Positions 33,655 to 45,748 are shown, counted from the first letter of the stretch. The stretch: DNA of 64,000 bases from Gadus chalcogrammus (GCF_026213295.1 NC_079417.1:2614100-2678099); one strand, 5' to 3'. The notes: generated by a model from the letters alone, not told the origin. Translations and numbers: made by a program.

Positions 33655-34386
33655 CTTGTGACATGAAGTCAAAAGGTTCTCAGGGTCACGCGGTGGCAAC
33701 CTACTAGTCTTCATGTTTGTCTTCCGCGTTATGTAGGAAAGATAAAGCAATGTTGTGAAACAACTGTTAAGTTGTAAACTAACGCTATGATTGTAGGCCG
33801 GTTCAAAGTGTGTTTACAAATGGACTGAACACCCGGGCTACCCTGACGTCAGGAGATATAGTCTAGTCGTAATCTCCATAGGCCCAATAGTAAACCTAGG
33901 AATTTTGAGAACCTTAAAGTTTTTTGCAAAAATTTCATTTCTAGACCTAGTGGATGGAATTCGACTTTTGCTAGAAGTTGCTAAAAGTTGCACTTTGGCG
34001 AATTTGCATAATTAGCATAAATAGGCAATAAAGGCGAGACACTAAAGGTGAATAGGGTAAAAAAAATAATAAATAGATATAACCATGAAACTTTATCAGT
34101 TGATTACTGATGTTGATTACTAATCTATTGCATGTTTTTTGTACTTTAATGTTTACATATGCAAATTAGGCCCTATCTCATTAAATATGCTCTAATTTCA
34201 AACATACAAAATCCGATCTTGTTATAAAGCCAGGCTCAAAAAAAAATATTCCAAGCGGGACAGAGTTCGTGAAAACCTTTAAGGAACCTTGTTAGGAGGC
34301 AGTATTGACACATTAGACCATTGCTAGATTCGGTGGTCCAGTCTCTAATCAATACGATTTTATGATACGAAACAAGTTATTATTTT
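33655..34386. other. Non-coding, AT-rich
   Basis: No gene seen. 33785-33870 matches 47665-47760 near the end of triplicated copy 3. Confidence 0.6.
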
Positions 34387-34417
34387 GGTAACACTTTATT
34401 TGAAGGTGCATGCATAA

Positions 34418-35256
34418 AGGTACGAACACACCAAACGCGTACCCCGCGTATAGACGCGTATAAAATCGGCAATTTTTCCATAGGGAACCATTGGTTTACA
34501 CGCGTATGAGCTGCGTACATGCGTTACATGCGCTAAAGCAACATTTTACCCGCGTTAGCGGCGTATGAGCTGCGTATATATACGCACGTACATATACGCG
34601 CGTACGCGAGGAGTTCAAAAAATGTAACTTTCAAAGCTCATACGCGTGATGCTTAGCCGCGATAGCCAATCAGCGTGGAGCTTGACCCGACGTCACTGGC
34701 AGAGAGTAGTGACGCTTGCACAGAAGCATACGGCCGACATCTTTCTTTATTCTGGGTGGAAATAGTAATATAGTTACGCCATTAAATGCGTTTATGGAAA
34801 CATTTTTAGCGAGAAATGTGCATTTTACTTTCATAATGTTCGCTCGGTGAATGTGAAGGATGTTTGGTTTGATAGTTATGACGAAGAGTGAAAGCTCCGT
34901 TCACTTGCATGGACAGAGTCTCTGGTTGCTAAGCAACCTCAACGTCTTGGCGGACTATTTCTCTGCTGATCAACACTACGAATGCTGGAAACACACCAGA
35001 CACACCATGTGAAGTTATTTAACCCGATTATTGTTATTTTTATCCGAGATTATTTAATCTAACCCGATCCAAGCTCTATCATGCACCCAAACACGGCGGC
35101 GTTTGGGTTTCCTTCCTCGGACTCCTAAATCCAGCGCAGCCACAGGCGCGTAGCTGCGTACATAGGACCATATTTGACACAAAATGGTCAAGCAACATTT
35201 TAGCTGCGTTACGCGCATAAATCTTACGCGGGTACGCGTTTGGTGTGTTCGTACCT
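34418..35256. mobile_element. PIF/Harbinger-type element (839 bp)
   Basis: Terminal repeats AGGTACGAACACACCAAACG, inverted exactly on the right. Target duplication TAA (34415-34417 and 35257-35259). About 250 internal bases (agccaatcagcgtggagctt onward) match the element at 46483-47118. No transposase. Confidence 0.88.
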
Positions 35257-35863
35257 TAAGACTGTCATAAGACTGTCCTTACACTGTTATAACCATGACA
35301 CGACACCTGTCATGAACATTATGAATAGTTATGACTGTTGTCATAAAGTGTCATTCGGTCAATTATGTCACGTTTAATGCAACATTGACATTGTATGAGA
35401 TGTCTTTTTTATGACAACCTGACATAAGCTGAGACAAAATAACTTGTCTATGTCTTTGTTATGACAACCTGACATAAGCCAAAACAAAATAACTTGTCCA
35501 TGTCTTTGTTATGACAAACTGACATTAACGAAGACAAAATATCATGTCAATTTCTTGGTTATGTCGACTTGACATTAACCAACAACATGACCTGTCATAA
35601 AAAGGCATAGTAGGCTTAATAATCAAATGTAAAGAAACTATTTCGATTTATGTGGTAAGATTACATTTAACTGTCACATGCGGAAGGTTTTGACATTGAC
35701 TGTCATGAGACCTTTATTATAATGTCATGAATGATTATGTTTGCCTCAAGTAAAGTGAAACAATTTGGACATTTCAATAACATGTCATGAAGCGTTATTA
35801 CACTCTCTAATGCCTTCTCTCTCTGCTCCCTCTGCCGCTCCCGGCCCTTATCTTTCCCCTGCT

Positions 35864-35938
35864 CTCTGTCTCTGTCTCTGTCTCTGTCTCTGTCTCTGTC
35901 TCTGTCTCTGTCTCTGTCTCTGTCTCTGTCTCTGTTCT
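35864..35938. repeat. (CTCTGT)n hexanucleotide repeat
   Basis: About 12 perfect hexamers in the leader of the ORF at 35978. Confidence 0.95.
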
Positions 35939-35977
35939 GTGCTGCCTCTTCTCTGCATTCTACCCGAAGCCTAAATT

Positions 35978-36394
35978 ATGGATTTTATCGGTTGGTCTCT
36001 CAACGCTATTGATCAAATTTTCTCGACGAGAAAACAGGGCCAAGGAGAGCCCGCCTGCCCTGACGGATCGTTCGCAGCGGGATACATGATGGACTCCTGG
36101 AAGGAGTGGAGGCCCTTGTGTCTCGCCATACTTTCCGTCGAGGATGTTGAAGACGTCTACATAATTGGGTTGATGATAGCAGGATTCCTGCTGTTCGGAG
36201 GTTGCGGGTTCCTGTTCTATCTCAAAGTTAGTAAGGTGATGGCAGCATATCCGGCTTTTGAAAAGCTGCCCGTCATTATTGGATTGCAATCCAACATTGC
36301 TGGATTGTGCCGGATGGCCGACACACAGACTCATGCGTCGGGCGAACTAAATCGCAAATTGGATACCATTGTGGTGAAGTTGGACCGGGTTTAA
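35978..36394 (+). CDS. Unrecognised 138-residue single-pass membrane protein ORF
   Basis: The ORF is intact from ATG to TAA. It has no homology I recognise. The N-terminal half is soluble (MDFIGWSLNAIDQIF). One strong hydrophobic segment lies at about residues 60-83 (YIIGLMIAGFLLFGGCGFLF) and is followed by YLKVSKV. The C-terminal part has spaced hydrophobics (SGELNRKLDTIVVKLDRV) that could form a short amphipathic helix. There is no signal peptide. It lies in a retroposon-like unit, so it may be an element-encoded protein rather than a host gene. Confidence 0.5.
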   Translation: MDFIGWSLNAIDQIFSTRKQGQGEPACPDGSFAAGYMMDSWKEWRPLCLAILSVEDVEDVYIIGLMIAGFLLFGGCGFLFYLKVSKVMAAYPAFEKLPVIIGLQSNIAGLCRMADTQTHASGELNRKLDTIVVKLDRV

Positions 36395-37436
36395 ACGGAC
36401 CACGAATTTTTCGGCTATTTTGGCTTTTTGGTTTTTGGATTCTGGAAATGGAAGACTACAGAGAGCACCAGAGAGACTCTAAGGTTGGCAAAAATTGCAG
36501 TCGGCCTGACCCAAAGCAATCGTTATCTTCATTCGGCTCCCCCACTTTGGCCTTGGAAGGCTGATATCTCTCCTCTCCCTGGTTGTTATGCAGACGGATG
36601 CCCTGCCACCCTTCCCCCCACAAAGTCCACCCCCCACCTCCTGTGAACTTTATCTCTGGTCGGAACTCTTCGAGGTCGTCTCCACGGCGACGGTCGTGTC
36701 CTCGTCACCAGCTATCAGACGGGAGAGACACTGTTGGGTCCATTGAAGATGGAGTCCCTGAGCTCACACACACACGCACACAAGACTGATTACACACACA
36801 CCCCCTGGACTCACCGCCTACTGGACTCCCTCCCCCCTTCCCTGCCCCCGTTGCAGCACAGTATGCCGTGAGCGATGTGATGCGCCTGTCGGCTGCGTCC
36901 GCCTCCCGGTGTCTGAGTTGTGACACCTCCCCTCCCCAACTCCCTTCCCCCCTCCCATATGCGTTTGTGATGTTTTTGATGTGATGCTTATGTGTTGAGG
37001 TGTTTTTTTTTTGCTAATCCCTACAATGTGCCCCCTTTATAGGAGCATAGTTTGGGGTTTTGACAATTTTTTTTTCCCCCTCGTTCCCTCTTGTCTTAGC
37101 TTTGAAACTTTCTTATATAATGCGGGCCGCATGGTTCTTCGTGAACAAGCGCCTGACAGTCTCTCCGTCCTGTCTCCCCACACTGTCTTCTATGTTTCTT
37201 GGACGGAATGTTACTGGGAATTTTCCTCATTCTCCACCTCATCCCTAACTCTCCACCCCAAGCTGGTGTGTAGTGAGCGTTCTGGCACCGATTGGTTGCC
37301 GTGCATCACCCAAGTGGGTGCTACATATTGGTGGTGGTTAGTGAGGTCCCCCCCTTTCTTTTGAGTGTTATTCTGTTTTGCTATATGCTCTGTAAGGTGA
37401 CCTTGGGTGTCTTGAAAGGCGCCCCTAAATAAAATG

Positions 37437-37461
37437 TATTATTATTATTATTATTATTATT
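37437..37461. repeat. (TTA)n tail
   Basis: About eight TTA triplets directly after aataaaatg, the typical end of L2/CR1-mobilised sequences. Confidence 0.9.
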
Positions 37462-38125
37462 TATAACAGGCTCATGAATGATTCTGTTGGCCTGAAGTAA
37501 AGTGAAACAATTTGGACATTTCAATAATATGTCATAAAGAGTTACTACTCTGGCTAATTTTGAAATTGACTGTCATGAGACCTTTATTATACTGTCATGA
37601 ATTATTCCCTTTACCTCAAAGTGAAACATTTTGGACTTTTCAGTAAATGTTATTACACTTAATTACACACACAACAGTGTACAGTAGTCGCAACTTCATG
37701 AATGTAACATGAAGCATGTGGGTATTACATGAGGAAAATACCTAAACAAAGCAATATAAGTCAAGACAGTCTATTTTATTTACATTAAGACACAAAACTA
37801 AAAATGTATACAGTGGTGGCCAAAATGATTTGGAAACAGGCGAAGAGATATAAAAATGAGTGTCTCATGCAATGTTTCTGAATTTTTTTTGGAATTTTCC
37901 CTCTGATCATAAACAACCTCTAACAGAAAACAAGATCAATAGGGTGAATGAAAGCTATTTTTATATCGTTTTTCTTATGCCTTCGAAGGGGTCCGATTGC
38001 CCCGGACTTAATGTGTTTACCGAGTCCGAATATTAAATCAATGCTCTGCTGTCGTAGAAAACACTACAGCTTCAGTCAAAAGGTGCTACTTGAATCAAAA
38101 GATACTTCCTCTGAGCTACTTCAAC

Positions 38126-38551
38126 CTAACAACCCTGACACTTTGACCTAAGCTGTTTTTTCACATCATGAAAAAGTCTGCCCAAGACGCCATCATTATG
38201 GCGGGCACCTAACCAGTTGTGCCACTCAATCATTTTGAGGTGAATCTTCAGGGACTCAGGAGTCCGATTACCGCTATGACGCTGTATTTCTACTTTGTAT
38301 TTCTGCCATGCGGGCTCAATATGTTGGGTATGAGCACCACTGCCTTGGTCGACAAAGTTCATTTTATGGCAGACAGAATACTGTCCAAAACCAAAGTTAT
38401 AAAGCTGCCCTTTGTAAGCAAGCCATTCATCAGTCAGGATGGATGTTCTTGGTCTGACGTGTTTTTTGATTTGGTGGATAAGCGTTTTTCGTTTGCGGCC
38501 CCTGACGAGCCTCAGAATGGGTCTTCTGGAGGTCCCATCTACCTGCAGCAT
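38126..38551 (-). mobile_element. Merlin (IS1016/ISXO2-like) transposase fragment
   Basis: On the minus strand 141 open codons match the C-terminal part of a Merlin/ISXO2-type DDE transposase: HVRPRTSILTDEWLAYKG (second catalytic Asp), KMNFVDQGSGAHTQHIEPAW, HSGNRTPESLKIHLKMIEW and GVLGRLFHDV. The N-terminal part with the first catalytic residue and the element ends were not found. 37815-38126 may be its 3' flank (cagtggtggccaaaatg near 37813). Frame intact where present. Confidence 0.85.
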
Positions 38552-38641
38552 GCCGAAGACAAGTTACTGGTAATGTATGTGTTGGGACTAGGGTCGGCAT
38601 CACCAGGGTTCGCGGGGAAATTGATGCTGAATGTAACCTGA

Positions 38642-38977
38642 TACTAGGGGGCGGGGGAACACTCCCGGCGGGGGCGGGGGAACACTGCTAACTCTCCCTC
38701 TCTCTCCATTTGACCTCATACACCCCCTCTCTCACCGAGGTCTTCATTGGAGAGCCATCCGCCCTCGAGTCAAGTGGACTTATGCGGTCGAATCCACTGG
38801 ACTATAAACCATGAGTAAAGGCATAATTTCTAAGGTGAGTGGCCTACTACTCGCTATCGTCAGCATGATTGGGTGGATTGGTTTAATTTAGTGTTGTTTT
38901 AATTCAGTTTAATGTAGTTTAATGAGTCCATGGCCAATGGCGGGGTTTGGGTCAGAGTGGAAGGCTGTACTCTAATA
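38642..38977. other. Non-coding; possible small first exon at 38812
   Basis: GC-rich direct repeat ggcgggggaacact (38648-38690). At 38812 an ATG opens MSKGIISK, followed by aag/gtgagt, a possible first exon. This is weak evidence. Confidence 0.3.
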
Positions 38978-39166
38978 GTGTGATCCTGATGCGTTGGACG
39001 CCAGCCTTCCGAGTTGGAAGTGGGGAAATTTCCCAGCTTTCTTCAGATTAAAATAATATATACATAGAAGACAGACGGGAATGCTTTAAAAGCGCTATAA
39101 GTGCTGGAAATGACAGCGTCACAAGTGCAACTCGGAAGGCTGGTGTCCGAGGCATCTGGATCACAC
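38978..39166. mobile_element. Short MITE (about 190 bp)
   Basis: The ends gtgtgatcctgatgc and gcatctggatcacac, plus the adjacent ccagccttccgagttg and its inverse, form imperfect terminal repeats of about 38 bp. Confidence 0.75.
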
Positions 39167-40059
39167 CATGACTCCAGATCTCCGCTAATTTTTACCTTAC
39201 TTTAAAAAAAATAAAAATGTCTTCGATCCTTCAAACGAATAACGAGAAGCACTGCGTGAAAACAGTGAAGAGTTCCACTAAATTGTTTTAATTTTCTACA
39301 TTTCTTCCCAAGGCCCGCCGGCGTTTGTCCCAAGACCTCCTCGCCTTTTGTGCTTTATTGGGAAGTCTGTGACCAACATTGGCGTTTATTAATATTTATT
39401 AAACGTTAGGATTGTGATTAGGTTTTCTGTTTGAGGTCCGTTCTGAGAGTTATTCAGAGCGGTTATTAGGATATCTTTCTAAAGCAGCCATCAGCTTAGT
39501 GTCGGTTTGTCTTTAATGGACCTCTCGTGAGTGTGACATTGGTCGACGTCTGCACAGGTGAGGCCGTAGGAGACACAGGTGTGTGAAGCCCGTCACGTGT
39601 CCACTTCCTGAGAATCAAATTTGTGAGCTCGCAATGGAATCACGTTGCCGGTGTGAAACTTCCCCGGACCATATATGGCAGTTACCTGCATCGAGTTAAA
39701 GTCAAATTAAAGCTTAATTTAATTTGAAGCCTGTATCAAAACCAGGGAGAGTATATTTATTTTCTGAAGTGCGTTTTAAGAACTAACTTTGAGACTTGAA
39801 TAAGAAGAATTAAAAGTGATAGATCACAAGATTCAAAAGTCCCTACACACCTTCAAAATAACTTTAAATAAAAAATTTCCAAAAGCATATTAATGTACAT
39901 CTCAAAGTTGGCTGGTAGTCCATTCTTGGAAAGACTCCGGTTGTCGGGTACACCTCTTTGGCTGTGGCTTCATTCAGCCTCCCCCACACACAGTGTGTAC
40001 AGTGATCGGTCACCAGCTAGGCTACCTAGCCTGGAGGCACCGACGACTCAACCCTCTCT

Positions 40060-40121
<62 letters not shown>

Positions 40122-40343
40122 ATTTCTGTGGCCGCCCTCCTCTGCGAAGCCCTGCCCACTCCAGGGGGCACCAATCCAAAGAGGGATGGACTGCTGGGCA
40201 AACCCTCCTGCCCTGAAGGCCTGTCAAAACTGAATGGATGACTGCAGCAACATTCAATAAAACTGCGACCACATTAGAGGTGCAGGGGTGAGATCATTTG
40301 AGTGTAATTTGTTGGAAATTACATCGGTGTGTGTGTTTGTCAG
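39167..40343. other. Non-coding with (TG)n microsatellite
   Basis: (TG)n at 40067-40120. No convincing exon. aataaa occurs near 40256. Confidence 0.6.
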
Positions 40344-40440
40344 GAGATCAGCAGGTCTCCCCGTGCTCCAGCGACCGGGGGGGCAGTTTGTGCTCAGAGT
40401 GTCCCATGGGGACGTTCACGGAGCACAAACCCTCTAGTCC
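40344..40440 (+). pseudogene. TNFR-type cysteine-rich exon fragment
   Basis: After a tgtttgtcag acceptor, a phase-1 frame reads DQQVSPCSSDRGGSLCSECP followed by MGTFTEHKPSS. The C..C.ECP.GTFTEH spacing is that of a TNF-receptor cysteine-rich domain. No donor follows. The frame runs on into unrelated sequence next to a Harbinger-type MITE, so the exon seems truncated. It lies upstream of the transmembrane-type exon (42194) and copy 3. Confidence 0.55.
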
Positions 40441-40518
40441 TATCGATCTATCTGCTGTTTGGTCTTTTAGCACATGGTTTTATCAAACGCGTCTTACTGC
40501 ATCGGATCAACACAGTAA

Positions 40519-41019
40519 GGCCACGTTTATACGTAGCAGGATATTTATAGAAACAAATATTTCCCCCCCTCCGTTTTCAAAAATAACATTATGCACACAT
40601 CGTTTTCGAAAAAGTTGTCGTTTACATCAAAACGCATAAATACGCCGTTGGGACATTATAACTATGTCAAACCTATGGGCGGCAGTGTAGGGAGAAGGAT
40701 AAAGCCATGCAAGCCAATCAGAATCCTCAGAATCAACAACAACGAATAACACAAGGGTCTTCCTGTAACAAACAAACTGTAAACATAGGGTGCTCATATG
40801 ACGTTAAGCATTTCCTGGCGCATAATGTGACGCTTCAGAACCTAAAAACCCGTTTCTACCCGTTGACACAACAACGCATAACCGGCGTTTTCAGAAATCT
40901 TCACTTTGGCCGGAGTTTTTAGAAATCATCGTTTTCTGTGACAAAAACAGCGTTTTCGTGTAAATGAGAGGCCAAACCGCGTGGAAATATCTGCGTTTTC
41001 CCTTCGTGTAAACGGGGCC
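40519..41019. mobile_element. Harbinger-type MITE (501 bp)
   Basis: Ends GGCCACGTTTATACG and the inverse of GGCCCCGTTTACACG, flanked by TAA (40516-40518 and 41020-41022). No transposase. Confidence 0.85.
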
Positions 41020-41038
41020 TAAGACTCTTAAGTGACCC

Positions 41039-41624
41039 TGTTACGGCTCCAGGATGTTAGCTTGCTACGTCTAGGGGGGGGGGGGAGTAGGGGAACCATA
41101 ACACATGTTACTGTTAGACTGACTGGGAGAACAACAAAACAGGGCACAACAGCAAACTAGGTACATAAGTGTATTTATTTGGCGAGCGTTCCGCCAAGGG
41201 GAATAGGGAACTATAAGCGGAGACGAATCAAAGAAAACAAGATAAAGTGACAACTAACTAGTGCACACATACAACCTAGCTAATACATACAGAGGGTGGC
41301 CCCGCTTCTAACCTGATGTGATAAGAGAGTAAAACTACGTGATGGTAGTGTACACCCAAGGGTATCTTACCTATTCACCTAAACCCCTATGGCATCTCAA
41401 AAACAAAGGCAACGGCATGACACAGCCAACAAACAGGCAGACAATGGCGTGTTACAATGGAGACAAACAGGTGCAAGTTATCAAGGCCTGATGACACTGA
41501 TTGGCCAACAGACAGCTCCCAGATCGGACAGGGGGTTGGATGATGGTGAAGGAACAGCCAATGGTGTGAGAGCTACAGAGAACGGGGGGAGGGGAGACAC
41601 AGGAAAACAACCACACACGTAACA
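41039..41624. mobile_element. Solo LTR (586 bp)
   Basis: Ends TGTTACG and CGTAACA, an inverted 7-bp terminus with TG..CA. Perfect 5-bp target duplication GACCC (41034-41038 and 41625-41629). No internal retroelement sequence. Confidence 0.88.
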
Positions 41625-41639
41625 GACCCTTTACACAGA

Positions 41640-41672
41640 AGGAGTCGTAGTAGTAGTCGTAGTAGTAGTAGT
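41640..41672. repeat. (GTA)n-rich repeat
   Basis: Imperfect gta/gtc triplets just after the solo LTR. Confidence 0.85.
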
Positions 41673-41794
41673 GGTATCCCCTAGTAAAGATGGGTCTGCA
41701 ACCTGTTCCCTGGTTCATGCGGAGCAGACACCTAATTCGTTTTATGAGCGACACCGGGGTCTGTTTTTCTGTAAATTATGGGTATTAGGCTTTT

Positions 41795-42060
41795 TTAAAT
41801 GGTAAATGGTCAATTAACTGCTTTTATATAGCGCTTTTTTAACCAGTGTTCGCTCGCTGTACAACATTGCCTAACATTCAACCATTCATACACGCATTCA
41901 CACACTGACAGCGGTGTCAGCCAGGCGACAGCCAGCTCGTCGGGAGCAGTCAGGGTGAGGCGTCTCGCTCAGGGACACCTGGACACTCGGCTAGGAGGGG
42001 CCGGGGATCGAACTAGCAACCTTTCAGTTACCAGCCGACCCGCTCTACCTCCTGAGAAAC
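41795..42060. mobile_element. Common teleost dispersed repeat (SINE-like)
   Basis: Contains tatatagcgcttttttaacc, ggcgacagccagctcgtcgg and gatcgaactagcaacctttc, a widely dispersed fish repeat family. Ends ctacctcctgag. Confidence 0.65.
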
Positions 42061-42193
42061 ATGCATCGATTGTTAAAGCGTGCGTTGGTCCAATCAATCA
42101 GGGCCAGACTACGGGATGAACTTGTTGACACTGAGCTCATGAACATCAGATCCACGCTCATGGTGGCCGGTCGTCTTATGTCTCCGTCTGCAG

Positions 42194-42280
42194 CGCTCTG
42201 GTGGATTATAGGCTTCCCAGCGATCGCTGTTGGTGCTGCTGTAGTTGGCGTCAACAAGAAAAGGAGAACTTGGTTGAAAT
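42194..42280 (+). CDS. Candidate transmembrane exon of a TNFR-type receptor
   Basis: An 87-nt exon, acceptor ctccgtctgcag and donor gtaagt, phase 1 at both ends. It encodes LWWIIGFPAIAVGAAVVGV followed by the stop-transfer sequence NKKRRTW. Phase 1 fits the 35-nt exon (43945) downstream. With the cysteine-rich exon upstream this gives the order of a TNF receptor. The evidence is the hydrophobicity, splice sites and phase; no strong homology. Confidence 0.45.
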
Positions 42281-43716
42281 GTAAGTTGAAGACAGCAAGG
42301 CCAGAATAAGGCAATCTTTTATTGTGTTGGAGTTGAGAAACTATATCCTAGTATTTTTAAAAAGGTTATATTGTTAGTTAGTAGGGGTGTGCATCTGTCC
42401 TTTATAGGACAATCCAATACGTATCTAGATACATGTGTTACGATACGATTCAGGGACGATACATGTTGATATGGAACGATTAGATGCGATTCGATTCAAT
42501 GTTCTAACGATCCTGTGCGATTTGATGAGATATGAATCAATCTGATAGATACAGTTAATATTTGTTGAACGTTAACGCATTCAATTTATATTTATTAAAA
42601 TAAGCCTTCTATAAAAGAGCCATACTTTCAAATAGTTATTTGGTAAAGGGACCATGGAATCATAGGTTTTCATATTTATTTATTTATGGCGTGGGTAAAA
42701 AATTGAAGACACATTGATCAATTTAATAATAGTCAAAGTAATGGATTTCATTTATATAGCGCTTTTCTAGACACCCAAAATACGCTTTACAGTGAAGGGG
42801 GGACCTCACTAACCACCAGTGTAACACACTGCTTAGAACTACATTTAGCCTATTGGTTTATTTATAGACTTCATCGCTGTCCTACATAATTTAAAAAATA
42901 GCGAAGCTTTTGTCAGTAATTCCATTCCTTCTTATAAGACCAAAAGGACTTCCACACGTTTGATGATTTCAGATTCACTGGGTCACTGAAAATCGTTTAA
43001 CCGTTTTCGGACATATGAGCGTCATCCCTTGCGAGCCGTCTCGTTGTCACCAGGACCGTGAACGCGCCTTTACCTGCTTCCGAGATGCAGGGCGCGCGCG
43101 TAAATATGCGCAAACGCACACACGGATTTCATTTATGGATCCGTATCGAAACGGGAAGAAATCAGTTGACAATGCTGTCTTGACATCATTCTAAAGCTTC
43201 ACTCAACCAATTCGCAACGTTTGAATCGGTGCATCGACAGATTCTTGGTCATTTTAAATCGATTCAGCTCGAAAGCCAAGGGGGATCTTTGGCAGTAAGG
43301 AGAACTGTTTTGTCAGTGGACCGATGAGCCACACATGAACCAAAGTGAGTAAAGTTATGTCATTGGTATAATTTATAGACTCATATTCCGGGCAAGCTAA
43401 TGTGTATTCAGTTTAGATAAAGTTAGAGAAGAAGACCGTGCATACACATTACATACATGTTTACTAACTTTAGTAGGCCTACTCTGGGTCCCGGATATAT
43501 GAACATAGAACGCATATAACATAAGTATTCTGGGTTATATTACAATATAAGGTAACATTTGGAGAAGTATATTTCAAAATCGTTAGGGTGAGTAGGCCTA
43601 GTTGAAGAGGAGGTTTGGGTACGTCTAGTGTTGGTTTGAGACCAATGGGGGGTCGGTGAGAACACAGGGGTGTCCAGTCAGAGTTACAAGTTGATAGGCT
43701 TTATTGTCCAAAGGAA

Positions 43717-43757
<41 letters not shown>

Positions 43758-43765
43758 TAATAATG
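43717..43765. repeat. (AAT)n microsatellite
   Basis: About 14 AAT triplets, equivalent to 18713-18785. Confidence 0.95.
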
Positions 43766-43944
43766 ATTGATCCGTTTTTTATAGCGCTTTTCTGAATACT
43801 CAAATACGCTTTACAAATAAGAAAGGAATACATACAGACAATACAGACAATCACCAAAAGGGAAAAAATAAACAACGACACAACAATAGGCAACACATTA
43901 AGAGAGCGGGAGAGAGTGGAAGATGGCTTTCCCTCCCTCCCCAG

Positions 43945-43979
43945 GCCGGCTCAGCCTGTTACCTGGCCCTTCTCAGCAG
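43945..43979 (+). pseudogene. 35-nt juxtamembrane exon, copy 3
   Basis: Same splice borders and sequence as copy 1 (RLSLLPGPSQQ). Phase fits the transmembrane exon at 42194-42280. Later signalling exons are missing from this copy. Confidence 0.5.
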
Positions 43980-44380
43980 GTGAGTCATCAGACACACCCT
44001 TTCTTATTAATCGTTTGAGTCCCGACAAGATTCTCTTAAATACATTAACACCTAGGGGTTTTCCAGAAAGGATTGGAATGAAGACGAGAAGGCGTAAACA
44101 CTTTCCAGTTAACCTTACCAAAGTTAGATATTACAATTTATTCCATGGGTGTATTCTTTGTTACCGTGATTTTGCCATTTGTCACTCGCTGTCTGGACAG
44201 GCTCTCCAAAATGTCCCTGTGGTGTATTTGTTATTTTTAATGCATACTTGATTCTGAAGATGATGTGAAATCCCCCCCCCCCTCCCCCCTTCTGGGCCAC
44301 CCCTACTACATTTGTTTGGGCAGCCACTGTCGAATTCCAGAGGGGCAAAGGCAGTAAAATATAACCATAGGTGAACCACT

Positions 44381-44635
44381 TGTGAAAGGAGGCCTGTGAT
44401 GGGTAGCTGCTCTCGTAGACTAATGAGAGGAGGCCTGTGATTGGTGGCTGCTCTCATAGTCTAATGAGAGGAGGCCTGTGATTGGTGGCTGCTCTCATAG
44501 ACTAATGAGAGGAGGCCTGTGGTTGGTGGCTGCTCAAATAGACTAATGAGAGGAGACCTGTGATTGGTGACTGCTCTCATCGAATGAAGAGACGAGGCCT
44601 GTGATTGGAGGCTGCTCTCATAGACTAATGAGAGG
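44381..44635. repeat. 41-bp minisatellite with ATTGG in most units, copy 3
   Basis: About six units, most with ATTGG. Confidence 0.9.
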
Positions 44636-45467
44636 AGCTTCGAATCAAATCTTGTGTATTTGGAGGAGGGTCGTCTATTGCATGTATGAAATTCTTATGT
44701 TCTACACGGTTTTGGCTTGAGCATGGTCCGTTGCCGAAACACTTTTGCTGTAGATGCCTAATGGGGTTCATTGAAGCAGGAGAATAATGGTTTTGAAGAG
44801 GGGCTAATTGATGGTAAAGAATGAGGCCAAGAATATACATCTGCTTCAAACAGCCCACACGGCCCGGGGTGTAGTCTATTTTATTGTAGTGGGTATACTG
44901 TGAGCAGAAGCGGATCTTCCATTAGGCAAACCTAGGCAAGTGCCTAGGGCCCCAACCAAATCTGTCTTTATTAGGGGCCCCCAAATCTGACCCCCCCAGC
45001 CATTACTTATGTAAAGTAAAAAACAAACAAACATTTCTAGTAAAAAAAAATAACAAAAATATCAACATAACGCCGAACTAATGCCTAAATAATAATTTTC
45101 CAGCACACATGCCCCCCTCCATTGTGCATTGGACTAGTCCAGAATATGATTACGTAGTAACGCGCGCAGCGCGAAATAACGTACTTCAAACCAAAGCAGA
45201 GGGATGCGACTCGGTGAAAATGAAGCGGCGGAATTATGATAGTGGTTGTGCTAAACGAAAACAAAAAGCTGAGAAGAAAAGAATTGCAGATACACTGCCG
45301 AAATTGACTTCATTTTTTACACCTACTGCTGCCACAGCAGCCGCTGCTGAACTTGCGACAGGCTCTGCTGTTGGGGTTCTATACTGCTGCTCACCACTTT
45401 TCTCTGATATGAAGCCTTTTGAGAAGACGACAACAGTAGGACTTTGTGTTTACAAATGCTTTCTGTC

Positions 45468-45748
<281 letters not shown>

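Larger units (their letters stand above)
35806..37461 (+). mobile_element. Retroposon-like unit with a 138-codon ORF and (TTA)n tail
   Basis: A pyrimidine-rich leader with CTCTGT repeats, one ORF (35978-36394), about 1 kb of non-coding sequence, then a LINE-like 3' end (gtgtcttgaaaggcgcccct, aataaaatg) and (TTA)n. This order suggests insertion by target-primed reverse transcription. The flanking host repeat occurs on both sides. Left edge approximate. Confidence 0.5.
34387..37645. mobile_element. Dispersed repeat with TGTCAT-rich internal repeats, split by two insertions
   Basis: It begins ggtaacactttatttgaagg and continues after a Harbinger insertion as gactgtcataagactgtcct. Three 66-bp units (taacttgtctatgtctttgt type) follow at 35425-35560. 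After the ORF-bearing insertion it resumes at about 37465 and ends near cctcaaagtgaaacatt. Class not certain. Confidence 0.55.
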
